Part shown: piece after piece, positions 42,027-50,113 of the stretch
Numbering within the stretch: position 1 is the first letter of the stretch
Layout of the letters: each line of letters opens with the position of its first letter
Assembly (NCBI GenBank): GCA_044356305.1
Contig: JBIKWM010000006.1
Location: 1-64,000 of the forward strand
Origin: JBIKWM01 sp044356305
GTDB taxonomy: Bacteria > Bacteroidota > Bacteroidia > UBA10329
DNA length: 64,000 nucleotides
Direction: 5' to 3'
Translations under genes and position numbers: made by a program
Notes under the pieces: model-generated
Seen by the model: only the letters and a program-made list of their open reading frames with translations
What the model was told of the DNA's origin: nothing
The model's database searches: none

Positions 42027-43475
42027 TCAGTCCTTGATGCAGCGGACGCTCATCATGTCCAGCGAAGTCCAGTTATCGCTTTCGTTGGAGTCTGCACTAT
42101 TATTGCTGGAGTACAACTTTAATACTTGTAGTTCCAAATAGTCCGGTAAGGAAGAGTAAATGATAGTGGAGGAGAAAAAATTGGCTGTACCTCCAAGCTC
42201 TGAACTACCAGTATAATCAAGGAAACGCCCACCTCCCCTTGCCGAGAAACCGCTCGCGTTGGTCGCGTTAACATTACCTGAACTCCAATGGGCGGTACCC
42301 GTTTCCTTTAAAGCACCGCCTGCCACAGATGGCCCGCCCCAATAGACTACCAACGAGTCAAATTCAATTTTCGATGGAACGTGCCAGTTGCTGGGACAGA
42401 CATTTCGAGGATCTAACACGGCATATTCGCTGTACAATTTGCCATATGCCGCATTCATTCCATTATCAAAATTGTAAAAGCACCGGGCATCAAAATCAAA
42501 CACACCAATAAGCGGCTGACTCGAGATGAGTGGTATCGGGTCGCCATTGGCATAAGAACTGGTGCGCAGATTCTCGGCCATCCATTCCTGTCCGTTACCC
42601 ATGATCACGGTCTGGTAGTTGTAGCCATTGAAAGTCACCCCCGGGCCGGGTACTGAGCTGGGTATGTCGGTGGTGAAGCTCAATGCCGAGCCGTAGATGG
42701 TCAGGCCATTCTCTGTGGTGGCATAGGCCCTGACGTAATAAGTGGTGTTGTTCGTTAAGTAGCCCGAGGTCAACAATTGAAACGTGCCCGTTCCTTGTCC
42801 CGCCATCACCTTGGTGTTGGCCAGTGTAGGATTGGGCCCGGTCCCGAATACGATGCCTCGTTCCATGATCTGCTCAGGAAACGAAGAAGTGACCGAACAT
42901 ATCACGGTGGCATTATGAGTGGTGATGTTGATGACCGACACCGTGGTCACTGTTGGCGTGGGCAATCCTGTTTGAGTGTAGGTGGGTTCGGGCAGCACCA
43001 CAAAGCCTCCGTTGGTGAGGTAGAGCGTATCGTTGCTCAGGCTCAGGGTCTGGTATTGCTGGTTGCCGGCACTGCGGGCATACAGTGCGTAGGGCACACT
43101 GAGCAGTTGGGTGCTGCCCATGGCCACATAATTGGTGCCGCCCGAAACGTCCAAGGCCACAGCAAGGTGGTGGTCGCCCATGCTCCAGTCAATGGCCGCA
43201 AACGTGCCGCTTGTGGCCGTGCCGAAGCCAATGGCCACGTTGAAAAGCCCAAAGGCATCGGTGGTGGTGGTGTGGGTCTCGGCATACACGGCCGTGCCCG
43301 ATATCGGGTCGCCCTGCATGATGGTGAGCTGCAGCCCTATGCTGGCATCGGCCACGGGGTCACCATTGGCATCGCGGGCCACCCCGTTGTAGTTGATGGC
43401 CTCGGGCGGGGCCTGGGCCAGGGTAGTGGCGGCATGGATCAGCACACCGAGTACGAGGGTAAATGAACGGTTCAT
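42027..43475 (-). CDS. FISUMP domain exported protein, paralogue 1
   Basis: A 482-residue exported protein with a signal peptide (LVLGVLIHAATTLAQ). Residues 20-150 form a Bacteroidota tail-fibre-like module (APPEAINYNGVARDANG to LLSVPYALYARSAG). Residues about 175-280 are Ig/fibronectin-like. The C-terminus is a FISUMP domain (WMAENLRTSSYANGD, CPSNWHVPS, VRCIKD), found in surface lipoproteins and adhesins of Bacteroidota and Fibrobacter. There is no lipobox or sorting domain. It follows its paralogue by 11 bp, and their first 430 bp are almost identical at DNA level. Confidence 0.85.
   Translation of the reverse strand: MNRSFTLVLGVLIHAATTLAQAPPEAINYNGVARDANGDPVADASIGLQLTIMQGDPISGTAVYAETHTTTTDAFGLFNVAIGFGTATSGTFAAIDWSMGDHHLAVALDVSGGTNYVAMGSTQLLSVPYALYARSAGNQQYQTLSLSNDTLYLTNGGFVVLPEPTYTQTGLPTPTVTTVSVINITTHNATVICSVTSSFPEQIMERGIVFGTGPNPTLANTKVMAGQGTGTFQLLTSGYLTNNTTYYVRAYATTENGLTIYGSALSFTTDIPSSVPGPGVTFNGYNYQTVIMGNGQEWMAENLRTSSYANGDPIPLISSQPLIGVFDFDARCFYNFDNGMNAAYGKLYSEYAVLDPRNVCPSNWHVPSKIEFDSLVVYWGGPSVAGGALKETGTAHWSSGNVNATNASGFSARGGGRFLDYTGSSELGGTANFFSSTIIYSSLPDYLELQVLKLYSSNNSADSNESDNWTSLDMMSVRCIKD
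43001..43428. repeat. direct repeat, copy 1 (5' module of FISUMP paralogue 1)
   Basis: 428 bp that align without a gap to 44461-44888 at an offset of 1460 bp. Roughly 94% of bases agree by eye, and many differences are silent. The flanking 3' halves of the two genes are clearly diverged. Confidence 0.9.
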
Positions 43476-43486
43476 GGTAGGAGACT

Positions 43487-44929
43487 TCAGTCTTTGATGC
43501 AGCGGACAGAAAGAAATGAGGATCTATGCACGTAATCTGAACCCGCTCCATTTGCGGAGTTGCTCAATCTGACCAAAAATGGCCATTGGAAAGTAGGGCT
43601 GAAATAAGTGGAGGTCCAAAAATTCGCATCAGTTCCGAGACCGAAGAAATTCCCACTCGAATACATACCCCCAGGTTGTCCGGAAAATCCGCTCGAATTG
43701 TCGGCTAAATTCGGAGAAAGCCAATTTGAGGTTGTATCCTTTAATGCCTGTCCCGCCATAGCTGACCCACCATAATAAGCAATCAGCAGGTCAAACTCTG
43801 ATTTGGTAGGAACATGCCAACCCAATGGACAAACATTCCGAGAATCCATGATTGCATATCCATTATATAGTTTGCCGTAAACAGAATTATTACTGCTTGC
43901 AGAATTGTAGTGACCATAGGCTGGAATGCCATCAGATAAGGCCATTCCCTGAATCCAATGCGTGATTGTATCTCCATTGGCGAACCGACTACTTCTCAGG
44001 TTCTCACTCATCCATTCTTGACCATTGCCTAAAACTACTGAAGCGTAGTTGTAACCATTGTAAGTAACTCCCGATCCAGTATTCTGGGTAGGGATTGAAG
44101 CCGTCATTGTCAGTTCATTCCCGTAGAAAACCAAATGGTTCTCAGTCACCGCAAAAGCACGATAATAGTAGACCTGGCCAGGCTGTAAATAAGGAGGACC
44201 AGAGGTGAAAGTGAATAGACCAGAACCCTCGAGCTGATCGTTGGGCGGATAATACTCCGTGGAAACATTTGTGAGGGTATTGTAGGTAGGATTAGGATTT
44301 ATTCCGCAAACCACCCCGCGAGCGATAATCTGATTGCTATTAATCCCACTAATGGTGCCACCCAAAACAGCATTTATTGTCGAGATATTGGTAGCTGGGG
44401 TTGTGACGACTGTAGGAGCAGGAAAGGATACCTGAGTGTATTGCGGAGGCGGCATCACCACAAACCCCCCATTCGTGAGGTAGAGCGTATCGTTGCTCAG
44501 GCTCAGGGTCTGGTACTGCTGGTTGCCTGCACTGCGGGCATACAGCGCATAGGGCACACTGAGCAGTTGGGTGCTGCCCATGGCCACGTAATCGGTGCCG
44601 CCCGTAATGTCCAAGGCCACGGCCAGGTGGTGGTCGCCTATGCTCCAGTCAATGGCAGCGAACGTGCCGCTGGTGGCCGTGCCGAAGCCAATGGCCACGT
44701 TGAAAAGCCCAAAGGCATCGGTGGTGGTGGTGTGGGTCTCGGCATACACGGCCGTGCCGGTGATCGGGTCGCCCTGCATGATGGTGAGCTGCAGCCCGAT
44801 GGTGGCATCGGCCACGGGGTCGCCATTGGCATCGCGGGCCACCCCGTTGTAGTTGATGGCCTCAGGCGGGGCCTGGGCCAGGGCGGTGAAGCTGACTATG
44901 AGCGCGAAGGCAAGGGTGAGGTGGCGCAT
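43487..44929 (-). CDS. FISUMP domain exported protein, paralogue 2
   Basis: A 480-residue paralogue of the neighbouring gene with the same plan: signal peptide (LTLAFALIVSFTALAQ), N-terminal module nearly identical to its partner's (APPEAINYNGVARDANG), a central Ig-like region that is clearly different, and a C-terminal FISUMP domain (WMSENLRSSRFANGD, CPLGWHVPT, VRCIKD). The 3' two-thirds are visibly AT-richer than the 5' module and than neighbouring genes. It sits 39 bp downstream of a small T9SS protein gene, and the three genes probably form one leftward unit. Confidence 0.85.
   Translation of the reverse strand: MRHLTLAFALIVSFTALAQAPPEAINYNGVARDANGDPVADATIGLQLTIMQGDPITGTAVYAETHTTTTDAFGLFNVAIGFGTATSGTFAAIDWSIGDHHLAVALDITGGTDYVAMGSTQLLSVPYALYARSAGNQQYQTLSLSNDTLYLTNGGFVVMPPPQYTQVSFPAPTVVTTPATNISTINAVLGGTISGINSNQIIARGVVCGINPNPTYNTLTNVSTEYYPPNDQLEGSGLFTFTSGPPYLQPGQVYYYRAFAVTENHLVFYGNELTMTASIPTQNTGSGVTYNGYNYASVVLGNGQEWMSENLRSSRFANGDTITHWIQGMALSDGIPAYGHYNSASSNNSVYGKLYNGYAIMDSRNVCPLGWHVPTKSEFDLLIAYYGGSAMAGQALKDTTSNWLSPNLADNSSGFSGQPGGMYSSGNFFGLGTDANFWTSTYFSPTFQWPFLVRLSNSANGAGSDYVHRSSFLSVRCIKD
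44461..44888. repeat. direct repeat, copy 2 (5' module of FISUMP paralogue 2)
   Basis: Partner of 43001-43428. The match stops sharply within the coding regions after the SAGNQQYQ-type strand and a short shared stretch, which points to duplication with later conversion of the 5' part. Confidence 0.9.
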
Positions 44930-44968
44930 GATGGTAGAGTCTTTCGGGGTTGATAAGAAATGGGGAGG

Positions 44969-45460
44969 TCAGTCTTTGATGATGCGGTAGGTGGCCAGTA
45001 CCTGATCGCCCCTCGCAATGCTGAGTACATACGTGCCACTCGAAAGGGCCTCGATGCTGATCTGCGCACGCGAAGGGCCGGACGGAAAGGCCTCTGAAGT
45101 CACCACACGGCCCGCAGCATCGCATATCCTGAGCCGGATGCCATCCGTGGCCAAGGGCCCAAGATCGACCTGAAGGATATCAGCGGTCGGATTGGGATAA
45201 ACCTGTATGCCCGCAACGACCATGTTTCCGGCATTCACCGCAATGCCCGAATTGCTCACCGTGCCGCTCAGCGCCCCTTGTCCGAGGGTGAACCCATCGG
45301 CCAGCAGGGTCTTGACACACAGGTCGCCCACGGTATAGGATAAGGATGCGCTACCGTTGCTGTGGTTATTCCCACCGCATAGCACAGAACCTGTTGTGCT
45401 CTGGGCCAGCGCGGTCATCGATGCAGCACTTAGAACCAGGGTAGCGAGTTGTTTTCTCAT
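44969..45460 (-). CDS. small T9SS type A exported protein
   Basis: A 163-residue protein that starts at ATG 45460 (MRKQLATLVLSAASMTALAQ, a signal peptide); upstream in-frame starts at 45472 and 45508 only add residues before it. A short mature part (SLSYTVGDLCVKT, GQGALSGTVSN) is followed by a type A sorting domain over the last 80 residues (GIQVYPNPTADILQV to YRIIKD). Proteins with this GSASLSYTVGD pattern are common small T9SS cargo in Bacteroidota and have no known function. It is first in a likely three-gene unit with the FISUMP paralogues. Confidence 0.75.
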   Translation of the reverse strand: MRKQLATLVLSAASMTALAQSTTGSVLCGGNNHSNGSASLSYTVGDLCVKTLLADGFTLGQGALSGTVSNSGIAVNAGNMVVAGIQVYPNPTADILQVDLGPLATDGIRLRICDAAGRVVTSEAFPSGPSRAQISIEALSSGTYVLSIARGDQVLATYRIIKD

Positions 45461-45642
45461 TCTCTCATGCATTAATCCGATGTGAAGGTAAGCCTTTGCC
45501 CTTCCCATTCACTTAACATGATACAAAAACGGGGCTCGTTGTTACACACATCGAAAAATAAATCTGATCCGATACCCGAAAGTGATGAACTGCGCCCTCT
45601 GAACTCAAGCCTGTCACGATGGTTCAATGGCCCCTTTTCCCC

Positions 45643-45650
45643 CACCTTTG
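45643..45650 (+). promoter_or_regulatory. -7 promoter box just before rpe
   Basis: CACCTTTG, one base from TAnnTTTG, ends 5 nt before ATG 45656. A TTC triplet (one base from TTG) is 17 bp upstream at 45623-45625. Confidence 0.4.
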
Positions 45651-45655
45651 CAGCC

Positions 45656-46309
45656 ATGAGCACCATCATATCCCCATCCGTTCTGGCCTGCGACTTTGCC
45701 CGCCTGGGCGAGGAGGTGGCCATGGTGAACCGCAGCGCGGCCCAGTGGCTGCACATCGATGTGATGGACGGGGTGTTCGTGCCCAACATATCGTTCGGCA
45801 TGCCCATCATGGAGGCCATTGCCAAGGTGAGCACCAAGACCATGGATGTGCACCTGATGATCCAGGACCCCGACCGCTACCTGAGCGCTTTCAAGGCCTG
45901 CGGGGCCGAGGTGCTGACGGTGCACCACGAAGCCTGCACCCACCTGCACCGTACGGTTCATGCCATAAAGGAATTGGGCATGAGGGCGGGCGTGGCGCTC
46001 AATCCACACACACCCGTGCATCTGCTCACCGACATCATGCCCGATCTGGACCTTGTGCTCATCATGAGTGTCAACCCCGGTTTCGGTGGGCAGAAGTTCA
46101 TTCCACACACCGTTGAGAAAGTGCGGCAGGCGGCCGAGCTGCGCTCCATCACAGGCTCAAAGGCCCTCATTGAGGTTGATGGCGGGGTGAATGCCCAGAA
46201 CGCCCCTGCACTTGTGCAGGCAGGGGCCGATGTGCTGGTGGCCGGCAACTTCGTTTTCAGTAGCAATGACCCGGAGCGGACCATCGCGGAATTGATCGCC
46301 TCCGTCTGA
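45656..46309 (+). CDS. rpe: ribulose-phosphate 3-epimerase
   Basis: Interconverts ribulose 5-phosphate and xylulose 5-phosphate in the pentose phosphate pathway. It is 217 residues, a normal TIM-barrel length. Motifs: SPSVLACDFARLGEE, HIDVMDGVFVPNISFG (metal ligands), MDVHLMIQDPDRY, VNPGFGGQKFI and IEVDGGVN (catalytic Asp). ATG 45656 is chosen; the frame is open from 45482 but the added stretch has no family similarity. Confidence 0.95.
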   Translation: MSTIISPSVLACDFARLGEEVAMVNRSAAQWLHIDVMDGVFVPNISFGMPIMEAIAKVSTKTMDVHLMIQDPDRYLSAFKACGAEVLTVHHEACTHLHRTVHAIKELGMRAGVALNPHTPVHLLTDIMPDLDLVLIMSVNPGFGGQKFIPHTVEKVRQAAELRSITGSKALIEVDGGVNAQNAPALVQAGADVLVAGNFVFSSNDPERTIAELIASV

Positions 46310-46400
46310 GGTCAGGCCACCTGTTCCTATTCCTTCAATCCCGGAGCGTGTGATTCTCTCACCGTCCGGCCGGAGGTCTGTTAATGTGCCTTACTGCCGT

Positions 46401-46769
46401 TCACTTCCTGAACACCAGATACACGGCAGCCACCATGAGCACAAGTGCCGAGATGTGGTTCCATTTCAACTGCTCGTTGCGGAACACCACGAGGGTGAAT
46501 ACCATGAACACCACCAATGAGATCACCTCTTGCAGCACCCGCAGCTCGACCAGACTGAACGGCCCACCGTTGCCACGGAACCCGAACCGGTTTGCCGGCA
46601 CCTGAAAACAGTACTCGAAAAAGGCGATGCCCCAGCTGAGGACGATGATGGCGAACAGGCCCAGTCCCTCGGCCCACTTCATGTCCTTGAACCGCAGGTG
46701 CCCGTACCACGCCAGCACCATGAAGATGTTCGATACCGTGAGCAGGGCGATGGTGGACAGTATGCGCAT
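46401..46769 (-). CDS. DMT family protein (DUF486)
   Basis: A 122-residue membrane protein with four hydrophobic helices and the DUF486 pattern: TIALLTVSNIFMVLAWYGHLR at the N-terminus, AFFEYCFQVPANRFGF in the middle and LKWNHISALVLMVAAVYLVF at the end. DUF486 proteins are half-size relatives of drug/metabolite transporters; no substrate is known. It stands alone, convergent with rpe and divergent from a lipoprotein gene. Confidence 0.85.
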   Translation of the reverse strand: MRILSTIALLTVSNIFMVLAWYGHLRFKDMKWAEGLGLFAIIVLSWGIAFFEYCFQVPANRFGFRGNGGPFSLVELRVLQEVISLVVFMVFTLVVFRNEQLKWNHISALVLMVAAVYLVFRK

Positions 46770-46892
46770 GGGAGCCTTTTGTGCTGCGAGGGCAAATATG
46801 AGAGCCCGTTTCTCAAAATACGCAGATCAACGTAGGTCCGGGAGCATCTGCGGCCGAGTTCTTTGCAGCACTAACCAACCAATCATTCCACC

Positions 46893-47663
46893 ATGAAAAA
46901 AGTGAATCTCTTCAATCGCGCAGCCCACCTCAGCCTGATGGTGGCCGTAACCCTCAGCACAGCCACCATGACCTCGTGCACTCCCGAAGAGGAGGAGGAG
47001 CCCACACCTACTCAGACCGTCCCCCCTACCCCCATGCCGGCTGATGGCAACGGTGTGCTGGCCGCTATTGTCATCCGCACCACACAGACCATCCAGATCC
47101 CGGGCATGCCCGATCAGGTGGTGAATGTTGATATGGGAGTCGGTTCGGCCTTCTTCTATGAGAACGGTAACACTTCAACCTTCCTCGATGCAGGCACTGT
47201 GACCCTCACCAATCAGGACCTGACCAAACAGACCAACAACAGCTATCTGTACATGCCGAGCGGAACCGATGTGACAGGCATTGATTTCGATGCTGATGGT
47301 GTGTCATGGAATGTGACAGGGGCCGGTAGCATCCCTGCCTTCAGCAAGAACCTGGGCAATGCATTCCCCAATGCCGATGCGGTGACCAGCGGAAGCACTG
47401 TGACCAAGGCTTCGGGCTACACCCTTACCGCCAGCAACGTGAGCGGTGCCGACTCGGTCTATTTCCAGGTGCACGATGTGGTGGTGGCTCAGCCCAACAA
47501 CACCAGTTCATACACCTTCACTGCAGCCGAATTGGCCAACGTACCTGCCGGCCCCAGCATTGTGCAGGTGGTGGCCATGAAGATCACCAGCGAGATGGTG
47601 AGCGGCAAGATGATGTACTACGTGAAAGAGACTTCTGTTTCCAAGAACATCACGGTGGAATAG
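46893..47663 (+). CDS. lipoprotein with acidic/proline linker, unknown function
   Basis: A 256-residue lipoprotein: signal peptide with lipobox MTSC near residue 29, then a Glu/Pro/Thr linker (TPEEEEEPTPTQTVPPTP) and a beta-rich domain that includes a predicted Ig-like half (YTLTASNVSGADSVYFQVHD). I recognise no family. It is monocistronic and followed by its own terminator 20 bp after the stop. Confidence 0.7.
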   Translation: MKKVNLFNRAAHLSLMVAVTLSTATMTSCTPEEEEEPTPTQTVPPTPMPADGNGVLAAIVIRTTQTIQIPGMPDQVVNVDMGVGSAFFYENGNTSTFLDAGTVTLTNQDLTKQTNNSYLYMPSGTDVTGIDFDADGVSWNVTGAGSIPAFSKNLGNAFPNADAVTSGSTVTKASGYTLTASNVSGADSVYFQVHDVVVAQPNNTSSYTFTAAELANVPAGPSIVQVVAMKITSEMVSGKMMYYVKETSVSKNITVE

Positions 47664-47682
47664 TGCAATCCGGAAACAGTCG

Positions 47683-47717
47683 TGAGGCCGGGCCGCAAGG
47701 TTCGGCCTCTTTTTTTT
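47683..47717 (+). terminator. Rho-independent terminator after the lipoprotein gene
   Basis: GAGGCCG (47684-47690) pairs with CGGCCTC (47703-47709) around a 12-nt loop, and a run of nine T follows. Confidence 0.85.
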
Positions 47718-47810
47718 CATCTTCCTTGAGGCAAATTGAATGACGGAGAAAAATGACTGTCGTTGAAGCTCTAAAGCCAAGCATTCAAACATCTTCCAAA
47801 CGAAACGACC

Positions 47811-49175
47811 TTACTTATTCAGTGTCACCTCCTTGCCCAGACCATCCAGATCAAGCCCATCAAAGGTGCCGCTGCTCATCATGAGCAGGTTTCGCCTCTT
47901 CCATTTCAGGCCCAGCAGGTGGGCGCGCAGCTCTTTCGAGTCGGTGAATACCTCCAGGTCCTTGCGCCCGAAAGCCTTCTTCACCTCTTTCTTGGTGATG
48001 TCGGGCAGTTTCTTGTGCTTCAGGGTGTGGGGATTGAAATAGACAATGGCCACATCGGCCCCATCCATCGACCCCTCATATTCCTTCAAAAAATCGCGGT
48101 TGAGGCTGCTAAAGGTGTGCAGCTCCATGCAGGCCACCAGATCGCGGTCGGTAAACTGGTCCTTCACGGCCTGCACCGTGGCCTTCAGCTTGCTGGGCGA
48201 ATGGGCAAAGTCTTTGAACACCGTGGTGCGCTCGCCCTCGGCCACCAGCTCCAGCCGCTTGGCCGCCCCTTTGAATGAGGCAATGGCCTCGTAGAACTGC
48301 CCATCGGTGGCGCCCACCGCGCGGCACACCATACGGGCCGCGTTCAGGTTCATCAGGTTGTGCCGCCCGAACACCTTCAGCTTCACCTTGCCCTCGGGGG
48401 TCAGCAGGTAGGTCACCCCGTCCTCGGTGATGTGCTCGGGCACCGTGTAAGGTATCTTCACCACATCGGCCTCCGTCTCCTCGGCCACACGCTTCACCTC
48501 GGGGTCGTTCACACAGTATATCAGGCGGCCGCCCTTCTCTATCAGTTCAATGAACATGCTGAACTGCTCCACATAGTTCTCGAAGGTGGGAAACACGTTG
48601 ATGTGGTCCCAGCTTATGCCGCTGATCACCGCAATGTGCGGGCGGTACAGATGGAACTTGGGTCTGCGGTCAATGGGGCTGCTCAGGTACTCATCGCCCT
48701 CCAATATGGCCACAGGGGCCTTATCGGTGAGGCGCACCATGGTGTCAAACCCGGCCAATTGGGCCCCCACCATGTAGTCGCAGTCCATGTTGTGGAAGTT
48801 GAGCACGTGCAGCACCATGGCCGTGATGGTGGTCTTGCCGTGGCTGCCACCTATCACCACCCGCTTCTTGTCGCGGGTCTGCTCATACAGATACTCGGGA
48901 TACGAGAACACTTTCAGGCCCAGCTCCTTGGCGCGCAGCAGCTCAGGGTTGTCGGCCCGGGCATGCATGCCCAGGATCACCTGATCCACATCAGCGCCTA
49001 TCCTTTCAGGAAACCAGCCCAGCTCAGCGGGCAGCAGCCCCAGCTGCTCCAGCCGCGTACGCGAGGGCTCGAATATCTCATCGTCACTCCCCGTCACCAC
49101 ATATCCCTTGCGGTGCAGCGCTATGGCCAGGTTGTGCATGGCGCTCCCCCCTATGGCTATGAAATGCACTCTCAT
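47811..49175 (-). CDS. mpl: Mpl-type Mur ligase (UDP-MurNAc:tripeptide ligase)
   Basis: Recycling enzyme that attaches L-Ala-gamma-D-Glu-mesoDAP to UDP-MurNAc. It is 454 residues with three Mur domains: UDP-binding (HFIAIGGSAMHNLA), ATP-binding central domain (GGSHGKTTITAM near residue 110, EGDEY, SGISWDHINVFPTF) and C-terminal domain (FKDFAHSPSKLKATV). The early GSAMHNLA and GDEY forms fit Mpl rather than MurC. A TATTTTCG box at 49215-49208 would give a leader of about 30 nt. No other cell-wall gene is adjacent. Confidence 0.9.
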   Translation of the reverse strand: MRVHFIAIGGSAMHNLAIALHRKGYVVTGSDDEIFEPSRTRLEQLGLLPAELGWFPERIGADVDQVILGMHARADNPELLRAKELGLKVFSYPEYLYEQTRDKKRVVIGGSHGKTTITAMVLHVLNFHNMDCDYMVGAQLAGFDTMVRLTDKAPVAILEGDEYLSSPIDRRPKFHLYRPHIAVISGISWDHINVFPTFENYVEQFSMFIELIEKGGRLIYCVNDPEVKRVAEETEADVVKIPYTVPEHITEDGVTYLLTPEGKVKLKVFGRHNLMNLNAARMVCRAVGATDGQFYEAIASFKGAAKRLELVAEGERTTVFKDFAHSPSKLKATVQAVKDQFTDRDLVACMELHTFSSLNRDFLKEYEGSMDGADVAIVYFNPHTLKHKKLPDITKKEVKKAFGRKDLEVFTDSKELRAHLLGLKWKRRNLLMMSSGTFDGLDLDGLGKEVTLNK

Positions 49176-49591
49176 GTCAATGCTGTGTTACCTCTGTGTT
49201 ACGGCTGCGAAAATACCCGCCCTCGCCAAGGTGGCATGTTAAGGATGTTGGGGGATGAGGAATGCGCCCCCCCACTGTTGGACAGTTGCCCGGCCCCGTC
49301 CACTTCAGGGCCCAATCGCTCACGGGCCCTACTATCTGCTGCGTTCCTTCCCCCTTTCACTTTCCTTCCCCACTTTCTACTTGGTTAAAGGGAGCGCAAA
49401 ACCTAAGTGGTCGCAATTAAATTTCCGTCTGACGATACATTGGATTCAGAGGCATTGCCCGACTGATATTTTATACAGTTTTCCTTTTTTTTCCACTGTT
49501 GCTTCTGGCCCGCGCATTCGCTTGCCTCCATATCACCCTGTCTTTCAGCCCGTTTTTTTTCGACCCCTCACTTTTCATTTTTACAGGGCCT

Positions 49592-49843
49592 CATTTTGGT
49601 GCGTCCACCTCGCGCTTTGGTCTTCCTCCCTTACGCTTTGGTCTCTCTCAATTCCGCTTTGAAGAGGCTCCGTACCGCTTTGGTCTCTCTCTTTTTCATT
49701 TTGGTCTTCCTCCCCATCGCTTTGAAGAGGCTCCGATCCATTTTGGTCTCTCTCTTTTTCATTTTGGTCTTCCTCCGAAACGCTTTGAAGAGGCTCGGAA
49801 ACGCTTTGAAGAGGCTCCGGACCATTTTGGTCGGCCTCTTTTT
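49592..49843. repeat. mosaic tandem array, 21-bp period, CGCTTTG/CATTTTG units
   Basis: Twelve units start at 49592 and every 21 bp to 49823. Each begins CGCTTTG or CATTTTG and continues in one of two ways: GAAGAGGCTCCG-type (units 4, 7, 10, 11) or pyrimidine-rich GGTCTTCCTCC / GGTCTCTCTC-type (the others). The two types alternate irregularly. All units keep the exact period. Confidence 0.92.
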
Positions 49844-50013
49844 CCCTCCGATTTACCCGAAATTAAATTTCAGAGTTCCCCTCTCCGCCCCAGGCCATCG
49901 CTCGGCAGGGCGGGGGCCCCAGAGTCAGTACCCAGGCACTTCTACCTTGGGCCGGTCCGCTCACAACCTCATCCCCAGTCCCCTCATCCCCTCACAGCCT
50001 CATCCGCTGTTCC

Positions 50014-50111
50014 GCTGTAACCTGTACCCTGTAACCCATAACGTGCAACCTGAGGCCCAACAGCTGACAGCTAATTGCTAACAGCTAATGGCTAACACCC
50101 AACACCTGTCC
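50014..50111. repeat. degenerate heptanucleotide array (GCTAACA/CCTGTAA)
   Basis: Fourteen consecutive 7-bp words: GCTGTAA, CCTGTAC, CCTGTAA, CCCATAA, CGTGCAA, CCTGAGG, CCCAACA, GCTGACA, GCTAATT, GCTAACA, GCTAATG, GCTAACA, CCCAACA, CCTGTCC. The period is kept without slips. Confidence 0.8.
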
Positions 50112-50113
50112 CC

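Larger units (their letters stand above)
49176..50113. other. 938-bp intergenic region with two repeat arrays
   Basis: The longest gene-free stretch of the window. It contains the 21-bp array at 49592-49843 and a heptanucleotide array at 50014-50111, with pyrimidine-rich DNA between 49250 and 49560. No credible gene, tRNA or terminator was found. Open frames here follow the repeat period. Confidence 0.75.

Noticed and set aside
49499..50081. 161- to 173-residue plus-strand frames and a 64-residue minus frame across the third array
   Set aside because: Low-complexity readings (RFGLSLF, KRLRTAL, SLFKAF) caused by the repeat. No start context or family match.
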